Assembly (NCBI GenBank): GCA_902789265.1
Contig: CADANR010000004.1
Location: 1 to 39,949 of the forward strand
Source of the DNA: an uncultured Lachnospiraceae bacterium
GTDB taxonomy: Bacteria; Bacillota; Clostridia; Lachnospirales; Lachnospiraceae
Direction: 5' to 3'
Length of the DNA: 39,949 bases
Under the pieces are notes generated by a model. It was given only the letters and a program-made list of their open reading frames with translations, was not told the origin of the DNA and searched no databases. The first letter of the stretch is position 1. Each line of letters begins with the position of its first letter. Positions 39,379 through 39,949 of the stretch are shown in pieces. The translations under genes and the position numbers were made by a program.

Positions 39379-39507
39379 TGCTTCGTGATTGCAGGATTTA
39401 TTCGGCGGTCTCGTAGAGGGTCGCAACATATACACATATAAAAGCCAATAGTTATGCGTTGCTCCCGTTCTATAGAGCCCGCCTCATAAACCTGCAAATC
39501 ACTCGCT
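39379..39507 (-). repeat. Long-stem inverted-repeat element, copy 3
   Basis: The core keeps TCTCGTAGA, GTCGCAA, TTGCTCCCG and TTCTATAGAGCCC, as in copies 1 and 2 (reverse orientation). The outer arms differ in sequence but still pair: GCAGGATTTATTCGGCGG (39391-39408) with CCGCCTCATAAACCTGC (39479-39495). The A/T-rich centre is about 39427-39452. It lies between the EAL terminator and the M16 gene; nothing else is seen in 39371-39540. Confidence 0.78.
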
Positions 39508-39557
39508 ATGTAGAATTATGAAATAATAAAATAGTATCAGGAAAGGAAATAGAGTAT

Positions 39558-39949
39558 ATGACTAAGGTAAAAGGAATAATTCCGGAAACGTATGAGGTGG
39601 TGGAGGACAGATTCAGTACGGATCTGAATTCTGCGTTCATGCTTTTAAAACATAAGAAAACAGGCGCAAGGGTTGCACTGATTTCCAATGACGATGACAA
39701 TAAGGTTTTCTATATCGGCTTTCGTACCCCGGTGGAAAACAGCACCGGTGTGCCACATATCTTAGAGCACTCCGTACTTTGCGGTTCGGAGAATTTTCCG
39801 ATTAAGGATCCGTTTGTGGAGCTTGCAAAAGGATCTTTAAATACATTCTTAAATGCAATGACATTTCCCGATAAAACCGTATATCCGGTTGCAAGTTGCA
39901 ATGACAAGGATTTCCGGAATCTGATGCATGTTTATCTGGATGCGGTTTT
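39558..39949 (+). CDS. M16C (insulinase family, presequence protease-like) zinc peptidase, N-terminal part
   Basis: The visible 130 residues include the inverted zinc motif HILEH, preceded by TGVPHILEHSVLCGSENFP, and PFVELAKGSLNTFLNAMTFPDKT, which are hallmarks of the M16C/PreP group (about 970 residues when complete). The enzyme degrades short peptides in the cytoplasm of such bacteria, as no signal peptide is visible. The gene is cut by the window end. The ATG has AGGAAAGGAAA upstream (39540-39550). Confidence 0.93.
   Translation, partial: MTKVKGIIPETYEVVEDRFSTDLNSAFMLLKHKKTGARVALISNDDDNKVFYIGFRTPVENSTGVPHILEHSVLCGSENFPIKDPFVELAKGSLNTFLNAMTFPDKTVYPVASCNDKDFRNLMHVYLDAV

Noticed and set aside
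1..39949. Prophage, insertion sequence, CRISPR array or defence island
   Set aside because: No integrase, transposase, cas gene, regularly spaced repeats or known defence proteins were found; the Gtr-like cluster has no phage neighbours.

Overview
The window looks like a chromosomal segment of a Firmicute of the Lachnospiraceae type (Butyrivibrio, Pseudobutyrivibrio and relatives). The evidence is the moderate A+T content, strong AGGAGG-type ribosome sites, sigma-A promoters, a TTG-started rpsT, a fused aroE-aroK gene, a signal-less family 9 glycosidase resembling rumen Butyrivibrio cellodextrinases, and several proteins of types I associate with Lachnospiraceae. The genus is an inference. 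There is no phage, transposase, CRISPR array or rRNA. Nearly all genes read on the + strand; only the TrpR-like regulator and rpsT read on the - strand.

Layout. 1-2843: end of an unknown gene, bifunctional AroE-AroK, type II dehydroquinase AroQ, and a membrane-anchored degenerate M23 protein overlapping aroQ by ATGA. 2840-3136(-): YerC/TrpR-like regulator with a poly-G ribosome site. 3384-10520: an FAD oxidoreductase carrying a ~1300-residue disordered repeat tail, then a GH9 cellodextrinase. 10559-13785: shared terminator, rpsT(-), a lipoprotein, and lepA preceded by a 19-codon ORF. 13863-19997: hemW, then a glycosylation cluster (sugar aminotransferase, FdtA-like isomerase, GtrB-like GT2, GT-C-like membrane protein, GtrA). 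20144-24407: pilT, comM/yifB and dprA, a DNA-uptake-flavoured trio. 24490-28261: efp, a DUF5688-like protein, a GH3 lipoprotein. 28417-32648: tRNA-Arg(CCG), an SH3b protein, an RluF/RluB-type pseudouridine synthase, ligA. 32725-36182: a structured intergenic element, metA (predicted acetyl-CoA type), a rhomboid-like protein with a zinc ribbon, a sigma-70-derived protein without region 4, and an unknown protein. 36442-39949: an EAL phosphodiesterase fused to a ~28-residue-period solenoid, and the start of an M16C (insulinase-family) peptidase.

How the genes work together. AroE, AroK and AroQ cover three shikimate-pathway steps. The 15.1-20.0 kb block looks like one operon that makes a nucleotide-linked 3-amino-3,6-dideoxyhexose and moves it through a lipid carrier onto a surface acceptor. 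GH9 (cytoplasm) and GH3 (surface) fit use of plant beta-glucans.

Most unusual items. (1) A family of ~115-130 bp long-stem inverted repeats, in three copies (1583-1700, 21343-21463, 39379-39507), with a conserved core and outer arms that change sequence but keep pairing; this suggests an undescribed structured RNA or a non-autonomous mobile repeat. (2) The FAD oxidoreductase/disordered-tail fusion. (3) The EAL/beta-solenoid fusion with the solenoid predicted to be inside the cell. (4) The sigma-derived protein with degenerate promoter-contact regions. (5) A second, unrelated multi-stem element between ligA and metA.
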